Below, piece by piece: positions 1 through 8,561 of a DNA stretch of 49,758 nucleotides (within the stretch, counting starts at the first letter, position 1; each line of letters starts with the position of its first letter). The position numbers and the translations under genes were made by a program. Source of the DNA: Nocardia abscessus NBRC 100374 (lineage in GTDB: Bacteria > Actinomycetota > Actinomycetes > Mycobacteriales > Mycobacteriaceae); assembly GCF_000308455.1 (NCBI RefSeq), contig NZ_BAFP01000264.1, forward strand, positions 1-49,758, read 5' to 3'. The notes beneath the pieces are model-generated. The model ran no database searches. It had not been told where the DNA came from and saw only the letters and a list, made by a program, of their open reading frames with translations.

Positions 1-513
1 GGGTTCGCGATCAACGGATTGCAGGCCCGTTATCCCGAGTTGAACAAAGCCCTGGACCGGGTGATCAGTCCTGCGGGGCGCGCGACGTTGGGGACGCTCA
101 GCGATGAATGTATCGGTGACATCATCACTCGCCATCCGTTCCTGAAGACCGGCTCGCTGACCAAGGACGGTCGCTCGCTCACCGAGCATCTGGCGGCGAT
201 TCCGGAAGCGGCTCCGGCGTTGGCCGAACTGCGGGTGGGGAGTCTGCTTCCGGCCTCGCCGGTGCTGATCACCAGTGGTTTGAACGATGACACCGTTCCC
301 TATGGTCAGGCCCGCCGGTTGGCCGAGGACTGGTGCGCGAAAGGCGCCACGGTCACCTTCCGTACCAACGATCTGCCGCCGATCTTTTCCGGCGCTACCA
401 TCCCGAACCATTTCGGACCCGAGATGATCGACGGCTTCGGCCCCGACAACGCGATCACCTACCTGCTCGACCGCCTCGCCGACAAACCCGTCACAGGCTG
501 CACCTTCGACTGA
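1..513 (+). CDS. LIP-family secreted lipase, C-terminal part (5' end outside window)
   Basis: The reading frame is open from the first base, so this is the last 170 or so residues of a longer gene. The sequence matches the C-terminal part of the secretory lipase (LIP) family of alpha/beta hydrolases, which are large in Nocardia and Mycobacterium. A GLNDDTVPY segment carries the expected catalytic aspartate after a beta strand (SPVLITSGLND), and IPNHFGPE near the end supplies the catalytic histidine. The nucleophile serine and the signal peptide would lie upstream of the window. A strong hairpin follows the stop, so the gene appears to end its own transcription unit. The family assignment rests on these motifs and the overall pattern; the substrate cannot be told. 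Confidence 0.75.
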   Translation, partial: GFAINGLQARYPELNKALDRVISPAGRATLGTLSDECIGDIITRHPFLKTGSLTKDGRSLTEHLAAIPEAAPALAELRVGSLLPASPVLITSGLNDDTVPYGQARRLAEDWCAKGATVTFRTNDLPPIFSGATIPNHFGPEMIDGFGPDNAITYLLDRLADKPVTGCTFD

Positions 514-535
514 AACCCCCCTGCGCCAGACCCCC

Positions 536-585
536 GAGCGGGCCTCGCATCCGACGCTGTCGGATTGCGGGGCCCGCTCGCTTTC
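536..585 (+). terminator. Hairpin terminator after the lipase gene
   Basis: GAGCGGGCCTCGCATCCGA (536-554) pairs with 560-579 across a 5-base loop, with one bulge and one mismatch. It lies 23 bases after the lipase stop and is followed by GCTTTCT. It separates the lipase from the P450 operon. Confidence 0.7.
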
Positions 586-615
586 TATGGTTCGCCATTC
601 CCTCGTCCGGAAGAT

Positions 616-630
616 GAGAATGACAATCTC
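616..630. promoter_or_regulatory. Operator-like element upstream of the P450 operon
   Basis: GAGAATGACAATCTC is a near-palindrome that matches the element shared by several promoters in this window (about GAGAATGGCATTCTC) at 13 of 15 positions. It lies 132 bases before the P450 start and just upstream of a plausible -35 box. The binding protein is unknown. Confidence 0.5.
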
Positions 631-648
631 CTGATACGAGAAGAACAG

Positions 649-677
649 TTGCATCAACGTATCGGCAGATTTACACT
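649..677 (+). promoter_or_regulatory. Possible promoter of the P450-hydratase-aldolase operon
   Basis: TTGCAT (649-654) and TACACT (672-677) are separated by 17 bases and resemble a sigma-70 type -35/-10 pair. Transcription would start near 684, giving a leader of about 78 bases. This was found by eye only. Confidence 0.35.
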
Positions 678-761
678 TGCAGGACTCCGACAACTCGGTC
701 TTCGGCTGAATCTCGTATGCGCCACCGAGGACGATGATGTTTCTGCGAGAGGCGAACCTCA

Positions 762-1964
762 GTGACCACCAGCGCGGCCAGCGACGTGTACTACGACCCG
801 TACGATGTCGAACTCAATGCCGATCCGTACCCGATGTTCAAGCGGCTCCGCGAGGAGATTCCGCTGTACTACAACGAGAAGCACGACTTCTACGCGGTGA
901 GTCGCCACGCGGATGTCAACGCGGCGTTGCTGGACAAGGACACCTACAGTTCCGCGCGTGGCGCGATCATCGAGCTGATCAAGGCCGATATCGAAATCCC
1001 CTCCGGCGTGCTGATCTTCGAGGATCCGCCGATCCACGACATCCATCGCAGCCTGCTGTCGCGGATGTTCACCCCCCGCAAGATCCGGGCGCTCGAGGAC
1101 AAGATCCGCGAGTTCTGCGCGCACAGCCTCGATCCGCACGTCGGAACCGGACGGCTGGACTTCATCGCCGACATCGGCGCGCAGATGCCGATGCGCACCA
1201 TCGGCATGCTGCTCGGCATCCCGGAACAGGACCAGGAGGCCATTCGCGACTTCGCGAACGAGCAGATGCGCACCGAGGAGGGCAAGCCGATGAAGGCCGC
1301 CTCCGAGGGCATGGTCAGCGGCGACATCTTCGCCGCCTACATCGACTGGCGGGCCGAGCATCCCTCCGACGACATCATGACCGAGCTGCTCAACGTCGAG
1401 TTCGAGGACGAGACCGGCACCGTGCGCCGACTGACCCGCGCGGAATTGCTGACCTATGTGAACGTGGTGTCCGGCGCGGGCAACGAGACCACGACACGGC
1501 TGATCGGATGGGCGGGCAAGGTGCTCGCGGAGCATCCCGATCAGCGCCGCGAGCTGGTGGAGAATCCGCGATTGATTCCGAACGCGGTCGAGGAGCTGCT
1601 GCGGTTCGAATCGCCCGCCCCGCACGTGGCGCGGTACGTCACCCGGGACGTCGAGGTGCACGGCCGGACCGTGCCGGAGGGCAGCGCCATGATGATGCTC
1701 ATCGGCGCGGCCAACCGCGACCACCGGCAGTTCGCGCCGGACGGCGACGTTTTCGACATCCACCGCGACACCCGCCAGCACCTGTCGTTCAGTGTCGGCA
1801 CGCACTACTGCCTCGGATCGGCGCTGGCCCGGCTGGAGGGGCGGATCGCGCTCGAGGAGATCCTCGCGCGGTTCCCGGAATGGGAAGTGGACGTGGCGAA
1901 CGCGAAGCTGTCGCCCACCTCGACCGTTCGCGGCTGGGAAACGTTGCCGGCGTTCACCGCGTGA
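762..1964 (+). CDS. Cytochrome P450
   Basis: A 400-residue soluble bacterial cytochrome P450, a haem monooxygenase that needs a ferredoxin and a reductase. All signatures are present: the I-helix oxygen-binding motif AGNETTT (about 239-245), the K-helix ExxR at E278-R281, and the haem loop FSVGTHYCLG with the ligand Cys at 350. The GTG start at 762 is chosen because GAGAGG lies 7-8 bases upstream and the protein then begins with a normal P450 N-terminus (YYDPYDVELNADPYPMF). No ferredoxin gene follows. The gene heads a co-directional run with the hydratase, dehydrogenase and aldolase, although 147 bases separate it from the next gene. It may hydroxylate the pathway substrate early on; the CYP family cannot be fixed by eye. 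Confidence 0.93.
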   Translation: MTTSAASDVYYDPYDVELNADPYPMFKRLREEIPLYYNEKHDFYAVSRHADVNAALLDKDTYSSARGAIIELIKADIEIPSGVLIFEDPPIHDIHRSLLSRMFTPRKIRALEDKIREFCAHSLDPHVGTGRLDFIADIGAQMPMRTIGMLLGIPEQDQEAIRDFANEQMRTEEGKPMKAASEGMVSGDIFAAYIDWRAEHPSDDIMTELLNVEFEDETGTVRRLTRAELLTYVNVVSGAGNETTTRLIGWAGKVLAEHPDQRRELVENPRLIPNAVEELLRFESPAPHVARYVTRDVEVHGRTVPEGSAMMMLIGAANRDHRQFAPDGDVFDIHRDTRQHLSFSVGTHYCLGSALARLEGRIALEEILARFPEWEVDVANAKLSPTSTVRGWETLPAFTA

Positions 1965-2111
1965 ACCGCTTCCGGTGCCGCCCGGCCGCCGATGCCGTCC
2001 GGGTAGGAACCGACGCATCCGGGCCCACGGCATGCTCGCTCTCTGCGCGAGCCGGATCGGTGCGGACGTGCACATCGTGAACGCTCCTCGGCGACCAGGA
2101 AGGGAATCGAG

Positions 2112-2897
2112 ATGTTGACTGCCCGCTCCCGCAGTGAGCTGGCTGCGAACCTTGCCGAGGCGGAGCGCGGCCGCAAACCCCTGTCGCCGCTGACCACCGC
2201 GCACCCGCGCATAGACGTCGTCGACGCCTACGCGATCCAGCTGATCAACATCCGCAGGCGCGTCCGCAACGGCGCGAGGGTTGTCGGGCACAAGGTCGGG
2301 CTCTCGTCGAAGGCCATGCAGCAGATGATGGGCGTCGACGAGCCCGACTACGGTCACCTGCTCGACGACATGCTGGTCTCCACGGAGGAGCCGGTGCCCG
2401 CCGGACGGTACTTGTCCCCGAGGGTCGAGGTGGAGGTGGCCTTTCTCCTGGGTGCGGATCTGCCCGGGGCGCAGTGCACCGAAGCGGACGTGCTCGCCGC
2501 CACGACGGCCTTCGCGCCCGCGATCGAGCTGATCGACTCGCGCATCGAGAACTGGGCGATCCGGTTGTGCGACACCATCGCCGACAACGCCTCATCGGCG
2601 GGATACGTCCTGGGTACGCAGCGGGTGGCGCCCGCCGATATCGACATCACCGCCATCGACGCGGTGCTCACCCGCAACGGGGAAGTGGTGGCCGAGGGCC
2701 GCAGCGACGCGGTGCTCGGCAATCCCGTCACGGCGGTGGCCTGGCTGGCCCGGAAGGTAGCGGGCTTCGGGGTGCGGTTGCGTGCCGGGGACGTCGTCCT
2801 TCCCGGATCGTGCACCAAGGCGATCGACGCCCACGCGGGTGACGAGTTCGTGGCCCGGTTCGCGGGCCTGGGCTCGGTCCGCCTCGCCTTCGACTGA
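2112..2897 (+). CDS. 2-hydroxypenta-2,4-dienoate hydratase (MhpD/HsaE family)
   Basis: 261 residues, the usual length of 2-keto-4-pentenoate hydratases, which add water to 2-hydroxy-2,4-dienoates to give 4-hydroxy-2-oxo acids after meta ring cleavage. The VGHKVGLSS motif (about residues 57-65) and the metal-binding ExE in SPRVEVEVAFLLG (about 101-113) are clear. ATG at 2112 has AGGAAGGGA a few bases upstream. The next two genes encode the following two enzymes of the same route, in the E-G-F order known from the cholesterol hsaEGF operon. No ring-cleaving dioxygenase or C-C hydrolase is in the window, so this may be a second copy of the lower pathway serving a different compound. Equivalent names are MhpD, BphH and TesE. 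Confidence 0.92.
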   Translation: MLTARSRSELAANLAEAERGRKPLSPLTTAHPRIDVVDAYAIQLINIRRRVRNGARVVGHKVGLSSKAMQQMMGVDEPDYGHLLDDMLVSTEEPVPAGRYLSPRVEVEVAFLLGADLPGAQCTEADVLAATTAFAPAIELIDSRIENWAIRLCDTIADNASSAGYVLGTQRVAPADIDITAIDAVLTRNGEVVAEGRSDAVLGNPVTAVAWLARKVAGFGVRLRAGDVVLPGSCTKAIDAHAGDEFVARFAGLGSVRLAFD

Positions 2898-2914
2898 TCG
2901 GAACAAGGAGCGTT

Positions 2915-3829
2915 ATGCCGGCGAAAGCATCCGTAGCCATCGTCGGGTCGGGCAATATCGGCACCGACCTGCTGTACAAGCTGTCGCGGTCGCAGTGGCT
3001 CGAGCCGCGCTGGATGGTGGGTATCGACCCGGCCAGCGAGGGTCTCGCGCGGGCCGCCCGGCTCGGGCTGGAAACCACCGACAAGGGGGTCGATCACCTG
3101 CTCGCGCAGGCCGAGAAGCCCGATCTGGTGTTCGAGGCCACCTCGGCCGCCGTGCACCGCAGGGCCGCCGCGCGCTACGCCGAAGCGGGGATCCGGGTCA
3201 TCGACCTCACGCCCGCCGCGGTCGGCCCGGCGGTCGTCCCGCCCGCGAACCTGCGGCAGCATCTGGACGCGCCGAACGTCAACATGATCACCTGCGGCGG
3301 GCAGGCGACCATCCCGATCGTGTACGCGGTCTCGCGGGTGGTCGAGGTGCCGATCGCCGAGATCGTCGCGTCGGTCGCGTCGGTGTCGGCCGGGCCGGGA
3401 ACCCGCGCGAACATCGATGAATTCACCAAGACCACCAGCCGCGGGGTGGAAACCATCGGCGGCGCCGCGCGCGGCAAGGCGATCATCATCCTCAACCCGG
3501 CCGACCCGCCGATGATCATGCGCGACACCATCTTCTGTGCCATCCCGGAAGACGCCGACCGCGCCGCGATCGCCGCGTCCATCCACGAGGTAGTGGCCGA
3601 GGTGCAGACCTACGTCCCGGGCTACCGGCTGCTCAACGAGCCGCAATTCGACGATCCGTCGGTCAATTCCGGAGGCCGGGCGCTGGTGACGACGTTCCTG
3701 GAGGTCGAAGGGGCCGGGGACTACCTGCCGCCCTACGCGGGCAACCTGGACATCATGACGGCCGCGGCCACCGAAGTCGGCGAGGAGATCGCGAAGCGGA
3801 CCCTCGGCGTCGCGGAGAGCGCACGGTGA
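2915..3829 (+). CDS. Acylating acetaldehyde/propionaldehyde dehydrogenase (MhpF/HsaG family)
   Basis: 304 residues, matching CoA-acylating aldehyde dehydrogenases that turn acetaldehyde or propionaldehyde into the acyl-CoA with NAD+. The N-terminal Rossmann motif VGSGNIGTDLL, the catalytic cysteine in NMITCGGQATIPI and the SAGPGTRANIDEFTKTTS segment are all present. In this family the enzyme forms a complex with the aldolase and receives the aldehyde through a tunnel; the aldolase gene follows 46 bases downstream, which fits. The start is ATG at 2915 with AAGGAG upstream, 17 bases after the hydratase stop. Whether the aldehyde has two or three carbons cannot be read from sequence. Confidence 0.93.
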   Translation: MPAKASVAIVGSGNIGTDLLYKLSRSQWLEPRWMVGIDPASEGLARAARLGLETTDKGVDHLLAQAEKPDLVFEATSAAVHRRAAARYAEAGIRVIDLTPAAVGPAVVPPANLRQHLDAPNVNMITCGGQATIPIVYAVSRVVEVPIAEIVASVASVSAGPGTRANIDEFTKTTSRGVETIGGAARGKAIIILNPADPPMIMRDTIFCAIPEDADRAAIAASIHEVVAEVQTYVPGYRLLNEPQFDDPSVNSGGRALVTTFLEVEGAGDYLPPYAGNLDIMTAAATEVGEEIAKRTLGVAESAR

Positions 3830-3875
3830 GCGAGACGGCGGCGACCAGCGACCGGACGATCGAAGGACAAGGCAG

Positions 3876-4916
3876 ATGAGCGAATCCGATATCTGGGACG
3901 TCCGGATCACCGACACGTCGTTGCGGGACGGTTCACATCACAAACGACACCAGTTCACCCCGGACGAGGTGAGCGCCATCGTCGCCGCACTGGACGCGGC
4001 CGGCGTTCCGGTGATCGAGGTGACCCACGGCGACGGCCTCGGCGGCTCGTCGTTCAACTACGGCTTCTCCAAGACGCCCGAACAGCACCTGATCAAGCTG
4101 GCCGCCGAGACGGCCACGGAGGCGAAGATCGCGTTCCTCATGCTGCCCGGCGTCGGCACCAAAGAGGACATCGAGGAGGCCAGGGACAACGGGGGATCGA
4201 TCTGCCGGATCGCCACCCATTGCACCGAGGCCGACGTGTCGATCCAGCACTTCGGGCTCGCACGGGATCTCGGCTTGGAGACGGTCGGCTTTCTCATGAT
4301 GGCCCACACCATCGCGCCCGAGCGGCTCGCGGCACAGGCGCGGATCATGGCCGACGCCGGATGCCAGTGCGTCTACGTGGTCGACTCCGCGGGCGCCCTG
4401 GTCATGGAGGGCGTGGCAGACCGGGTGTCGGCGCTGGTCGCGGAACTCGGCGACGACGCGCAGGTCGGCTTCCACGGTCACGAGAACCTCGGCCTCGGCG
4501 TGGCGAACTCGGTGGCGGCGGTGCGCGCGGGCGCCCGGCAGATCGACGGCAGTGCCCGCCGGTTCGGCGCGGGCGCGGGAAACGCTCCGGTGGAGGCGCT
4601 GATCGGCGTGTTCGACAAGATCGGCGTCAAGACCGGCATCGATTTCTTCGACATCGCCGACGCCGCCGAAGACGTCGTGCGCCCCGCGATGCCCGCCGAA
4701 TGCCTGCTCGATCGCAACGCGCTGATCATGGGCTACGCGGGCGTCTACTCGAGCTTCCTGAAACATGCTGTCCGCCAAGCGGAACGCTACGACGTGCCCG
4801 CCGCCCAGCTATTGCACCGTGCAGGCCAGCGCAAGCTGATCGGCGGCCAAGAGGATCAGCTCATCGACATCGCACTGGAACTCGTTCGCGAACGCGACGC
4901 CGAAGCGGCGAGCTAG
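3876..4916 (+). CDS. 4-hydroxy-2-oxovalerate aldolase (MhpE/HsaF family)
   Basis: 346 residues of a class II pyruvate aldolase with a DRE-TIM barrel, which splits 4-hydroxy-2-oxo acids into pyruvate and an aldehyde. The family signature ITDTSLRDGSHHKRHQF is at the N-terminus, GFHGHENLGLG provides the metal-binding histidines, and RFGAGAGNAPVEAL is also typical. The C-terminal helical part that contacts the dehydrogenase is present, so the protein is full length. ATG at 3876 follows AAGGACAAGG. It is the last gene of the P450-hydratase-dehydrogenase-aldolase run and is followed by a perfect 13-bp hairpin. Confidence 0.94.
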   Translation: MSESDIWDVRITDTSLRDGSHHKRHQFTPDEVSAIVAALDAAGVPVIEVTHGDGLGGSSFNYGFSKTPEQHLIKLAAETATEAKIAFLMLPGVGTKEDIEEARDNGGSICRIATHCTEADVSIQHFGLARDLGLETVGFLMMAHTIAPERLAAQARIMADAGCQCVYVVDSAGALVMEGVADRVSALVAELGDDAQVGFHGHENLGLGVANSVAAVRAGARQIDGSARRFGAGAGNAPVEALIGVFDKIGVKTGIDFFDIADAAEDVVRPAMPAECLLDRNALIMGYAGVYSSFLKHAVRQAERYDVPAAQLLHRAGQRKLIGGQEDQLIDIALELVRERDAEAAS

Positions 4917-4941
4917 CGCCGAGCGGTCCGCCCACCGTAGC

Positions 4942-4976
4942 AACCCCGCCGCGAAATGTGCTCTCGCGGCGGGGTT
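4942..4976. terminator. Bidirectional terminator between convergent aldolase and CoA-transferase genes
   Basis: AACCCCGCCGCGA (4942-4954) pairs perfectly with TCGCGGCGGGGTT (4964-4976) around a 9-base loop. It sits in the 67-base gap between two genes that read toward each other, and its arms start with AA and end with TT, so it can serve both strands. Confidence 0.8.
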
Positions 4977-4983
4977 CCGGCGG

Positions 4984-7452
4984 TCACTCGGATTTCACCG
5001 GTGGGCGCGCGACGGCCGGAGTACCTCCGATGACACCGTCGTCCTGCAGCGCGCGGATTTCCGCCTCGCTCAGGCCGAGCGTGGTGAGCAGCTCCGTGTT
5101 GTGCTGGCCGAGCAGGGGAGCGGGCTGGCGATGGAAACGTCGCGGACCGGCGGAGAACCGCACCGGTACCGTGCTGTGCCTGGCCGTCTCGGCGACCGGG
5201 TGGGCGACCGGCTCGAAGAATCCCCGGTACTGCAGCTGTGGCAGTTCGAACTGACGATGCGGTTGCACGACCCGGGCGACCGGGACACCGGCGTCCCAGA
5301 GGACGCGGACGATCTCGTCGCTGTCGCGCTCGGCGCACCACGCGGCGAGCCGCTCGTCGATCAGGTCGTGCCTGCGGCGGCGGCCTGCCTCGGTCGAGAG
5401 TTCCGGATCCAGTGCCCAGAACGGAGTTCCGATCGCTTCCCGCAACCGCCGCCACTGCGCGTCGGTGGCTACCGCTATCGCCACCCAGCAATCCTGCGCG
5501 CCGAATTCGTCCACTCCCGCCGCGCGGTAGAGGTTCTGCGGCGCGGCGACGGGACCGCGGTTGCCGTCCCGCTCGAGCAGCACGCCATAGGCGGAGTACT
5601 CGATCACCTGCTCGGCGGCCACGTTGAGCGCCGCCTCCACCATCGCGGCCTCCACCAGCACGCCCTGACCGGTGCGCCGCCGGTATTCCAAGGCCAGCAG
5701 CAGAGCGTTGAGCGCGTGCACGCCCGCGTTCGGGTCGCCGATCGAGTAGGGCTCCACCGGATTCTGGTCCGGGTGGCCGGTCAGCCAGGTCAACCCCGAG
5801 GTGTCCTCGATGACGTAGGCGAAGGCCGGATGGTCGCGCCAGGGACCGTCCAGGCCGAATCCGGGCATCCGGACCATGATCGCGTCCGGGCGCAGTTTCC
5901 GTACGGCGGGGTAATCCAGGCCGATCTGTTCCAGCACCCGCGGCGTGTAGTTCTCGACGATCACGTCGCACGTGGCGGCCAGGCGCTTCAGCAGGTCCTG
6001 CCCGCGTTCGGAGCGGAAGTCCAGCGTGAGGCTCTTCTTGTTGGTGTTCAGCCCGGAGAAGATCGGAGACTTCTCCCACCACTGCTCTTCGGTCAGCGGC
6101 ACGCCCGCGATGAGGCGGGTGCCGTCCGGTCGCCCGGCCGACTCCACGTGCACGACCTCCGCGCCCAGCATGGCTAGGAAGTGGGTGCACGACGGCCCGG
6201 CCCAGAACGTCGTGAGATCCAGGACACGAAGATCGCGGAACGGCAGGGGATCCCGCTCGGCCAGACCCGCCGCGCCGCGGTGCGCCGGGCGGCGGGCGCG
6301 GTATTCCTCGGTGTGCTCGCCGAGGCGCGGAGCAGGCAGCGGATCCCGCAGTAGCGCGGGCCGGGTGCGGTACGGCGGGCCGGGCTGGACGAAACCGTCG
6401 CGGGGGTTGACCGTGAAGAACTTCCGGGCCACGGGGTGATCCATGGTGGTGGCGTCGGCGCCGTTGACCACCGGGCCGTTGGGGATGCGGAAAGCCGTCG
6501 CCAGGTCGCGGATCACCTCGGCAGGCTGCTCGGCCAGCCAGGCGAAGATCTCCGGCGCCTTCTCGTTGGCCTTCTGGGTGATCCCCGCAGCGAGGTCCTC
6601 TTCGATCCATTCCGGATGGCCCACCATCGCGCACAGGTCGAACCACTGCTGGGCGGTGCCGCATCCCACCGCCACCAAACCGTCGGCGGCGGTGGCGACG
6701 CCGGGCACGCTGAGCCGTCGTTCGGTGCGGAACGGACGGCCGAGGGCGTCGAAGAAGGAGACCGGGAAATAGGTGAGCCCGAGGATCTGCGTCTCCAGCA
6801 CGGACAGGTCGACGAGCTCGCCCCCAGCGGATCCGAGCGTGCGCAACCGCGATGTCATGGTGGCCGCACAGGCGTAGGCGCCGGCGAACCATTCGCCGAC
6901 CCGGCCGCCCACGTGCACGGGCGCACGATCCGGTGCACCGCGGCCGAGCCCGACGATGCCACCGGACCAGGCCTGCAGAGTGAACTCGGTGGCCGGGCGA
7001 TCGTGCCACGGCCCGTCCAAGCCGAAAGGGGTTATCGCGGTGACAACCAGGTGCCGATGAGCGCGGCGCAGCGCGCCGGGGGCGAGCCGGGGATGCTCGG
7101 CCAGGCGCGAACCCGGCGACCACACCACCACGTCGGCCGAGGCCAGCAGGCCGTCGACGAAATCCAGATCGGCGGCCACACCAGGGTCGGCGACGACACT
7201 TTTCTTCGAACCGGCCAGGAAGGCGAACAGCGCACCGTCGGCGCCGGGCTCGAGTTCGGCTCGGGAGGCCGACCAGCGCCGGAGGGGATCCCCCTCGGGC
7301 GCTTCGACTTTGATCACCTCCGCGCCACCGTCGGCCAGTAGTTTGGTGCAATACGCACCGGCGATCCCGCAGGAGAGGTCGACCACGACGCAACCGCGCA
7401 GCGGCGGCTCCACGGGGCGTTCGGCGCTGCTTGCGGAGTGTTTCGATGCCAT
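4984..7452 (-). CDS. Fused double-domain class III (CaiB/BaiF) CoA-transferase family protein
   Basis: 822 residues holding two complete CaiB/BaiF-type domains in tandem, about 20-390 and 410-820. Family III transferases move CoA between acids or act as racemases (AMACR). Each half begins with the typical VVDLS...G..CTKLLADGGAEVIKVE or VLDLTTFWAGP...MLGAEVVHVE pattern. The first half keeps the catalytic-type aspartate (ELVDLS, about D215); the second half has glutamate there (VLVEAAMVEA, about E601), so the halves may differ in function. The ATG at 7452 is preferred; a GTG at 7473 would add seven residues. It is the last gene of the operon that starts with the amidohydrolase at 12083 and lies 55 bases after the crotonase stop. 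Confidence 0.88.
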   Translation of the reverse strand: MASKHSASSAERPVEPPLRGCVVVDLSCGIAGAYCTKLLADGGAEVIKVEAPEGDPLRRWSASRAELEPGADGALFAFLAGSKKSVVADPGVAADLDFVDGLLASADVVVWSPGSRLAEHPRLAPGALRRAHRHLVVTAITPFGLDGPWHDRPATEFTLQAWSGGIVGLGRGAPDRAPVHVGGRVGEWFAGAYACAATMTSRLRTLGSAGGELVDLSVLETQILGLTYFPVSFFDALGRPFRTERRLSVPGVATAADGLVAVGCGTAQQWFDLCAMVGHPEWIEEDLAAGITQKANEKAPEIFAWLAEQPAEVIRDLATAFRIPNGPVVNGADATTMDHPVARKFFTVNPRDGFVQPGPPYRTRPALLRDPLPAPRLGEHTEEYRARRPAHRGAAGLAERDPLPFRDLRVLDLTTFWAGPSCTHFLAMLGAEVVHVESAGRPDGTRLIAGVPLTEEQWWEKSPIFSGLNTNKKSLTLDFRSERGQDLLKRLAATCDVIVENYTPRVLEQIGLDYPAVRKLRPDAIMVRMPGFGLDGPWRDHPAFAYVIEDTSGLTWLTGHPDQNPVEPYSIGDPNAGVHALNALLLALEYRRRTGQGVLVEAAMVEAALNVAAEQVIEYSAYGVLLERDGNRGPVAAPQNLYRAAGVDEFGAQDCWVAIAVATDAQWRRLREAIGTPFWALDPELSTEAGRRRRHDLIDERLAAWCAERDSDEIVRVLWDAGVPVARVVQPHRQFELPQLQYRGFFEPVAHPVAETARHSTVPVRFSAGPRRFHRQPAPLLGQHNTELLTTLGLSEAEIRALQDDGVIGGTPAVARPPVKSE

Positions 7453-7507
7453 GACCCTCACCGTTCCGATCACCGGCCCCGAGACCGCCGAGCACAGCCG
7501 CGGCGGA

Positions 7508-8467
7508 CTAGACCTGCTTCTTGCGACCCGACTTGCTCAACCGGAACTCCGGCGGGAACTGCGCGTCGTTGTCCTTGACCGAGTTGTTCAGCCCGCCTTC
7601 GAAGGCGTTGTCCAGCATGAGTTCGTCGTCGTCGGCGTGGATATGGCCGCCCATCGACTCGAAGAACCCGCTCAGCAGGCTGCCCATGTACTCGCCCTGG
7701 TGCTGCTTCATCACCTCGAAGAAGACCTTCTGCATGAAGACCGTGTCGGTGGGCCGGTTGCGCGCACAGGCCAGCGCGTATTTCTCGGTCTCGGCTTCGA
7801 GGTCTGCCCGTGGCACGACCTTGTTCAGGAAGTTGCACTCGTACATTTCCCGCGCCGTGAACGCCCGGCCGGTGAAGACCATCTCCTGGAACCGGCGCAG
7901 TCCCATGGTCTGTGCCCACGTCCACATCCGCGGCCCCCAGCCGTAATAGCGGAAGGACGGGTGACCGAACAGGGCATCGTCGGAGGAGATCACCAGGTCG
8001 GCGTCGGCAGCCTGGTAGAAGTGCCAGCCGTAGCAGTAGCCCTTCACCTCCAGGATGCTGATCTTCTTGAACTCCTGGAGGCTGCGGCAACCGGCCTGGG
8101 CGTTGGCGTACCACTGGCTGATCGTGGCGCCGTGGCGGAAGGACTCCTTGGGCGGATACCGCACCTCGTCCTCGCCGATCTTGTACTCGCTCAACCGCGG
8201 GCCCTGGGTGGGCGCGTTCTGCACCGCCATGAACTCGGGGAGGTCGGCTCCGGTGCCGAGATCGTCGCCCGCGCCGCGCACGACGAGCACTTTCACGTCG
8301 TCGTCGACGCTCGCGCGATGCAACAGATCGGCATAGCGCAGCCGCGCCGCGATGGTGGGGGCGTTGAGATGGTCGGGCCGATCGAACGTGATCGTCGCGA
8401 TCCGGGTCTTGGTGTCCTTCTCGTAGCGGATGATCTCCTCCGCCGAAGGCTGCTCGGGACCGGGCAT
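7508..8467 (-). CDS. Crotonase-fold (enoyl-CoA hydratase/isomerase) family protein, atypical active site
   Basis: 319 residues of the crotonase superfamily: IATITFDRPDHLNAPT near the N-terminus, an oxyanion-hole loop GAGDDLGTGADLPEF, and KGYCYGWHFYQAADADLVISSDDALFGHPSF in the middle. Both glutamates used by classical hydratases appear replaced (Tyr in GWHFYQ and Ser in GHPSF), so simple hydration is unlikely and a C-C lyase, isomerase or decarboxylase role is possible. The protein is about 50 residues longer than a standard hydratase, with an extra C-terminal helical part ending in a basic tail. ATG at 8467 follows AAAGGAG. Two hairpins separate it from the upstream M24 gene. Confidence 0.85.
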   Translation of the reverse strand: MPGPEQPSAEEIIRYEKDTKTRIATITFDRPDHLNAPTIAARLRYADLLHRASVDDDVKVLVVRGAGDDLGTGADLPEFMAVQNAPTQGPRLSEYKIGEDEVRYPPKESFRHGATISQWYANAQAGCRSLQEFKKISILEVKGYCYGWHFYQAADADLVISSDDALFGHPSFRYYGWGPRMWTWAQTMGLRRFQEMVFTGRAFTAREMYECNFLNKVVPRADLEAETEKYALACARNRPTDTVFMQKVFFEVMKQHQGEYMGSLLSGFFESMGGHIHADDDELMLDNAFEGGLNNSVKDNDAQFPPEFRLSKSGRKKQV

Positions 8468-8495
8468 GGACGGGCTCCTTTGCCGAAGATGAGAC

Positions 8496-8557
8496 GTGTC
8501 CGGAACGTTCTGCCGGACACCGTGAACCGGTGCTCCGGCAGCAGCGCCGGAGCACCG
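8496..8557 (-). other. Two consecutive hairpins inside the M24-crotonase intergenic gap
   Basis: GTGTCCGG (8496-8503) pairs with CCGGACAC (8513-8520), and CGGTGCTCCGGC (8528-8539) pairs perfectly with 8546-8557 around a 6-base loop. Both lie between the M24 stop and the crotonase start. Neither has a clear T-run on the minus strand. They may be a terminator, an attenuator or an RNA processing/stability element. Confidence 0.6.
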
Positions 8558-8561
8558 ATCC

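Noticed and set aside
759..2357. 532-codon open frame on the minus strand across the P450 gene
   Set aside because: It covers the P450 and part of the hydratase gene on the opposite strand, has no recognisable domain, and long antisense frames are common in high-GC DNA.
4913..7495. 860-codon minus-strand frame overlapping the fused CoA-transferase
   Set aside because: It is a shifted frame of the same strand; its product is arginine-rich and low in complexity, while the other frame gives two full CaiB domains.
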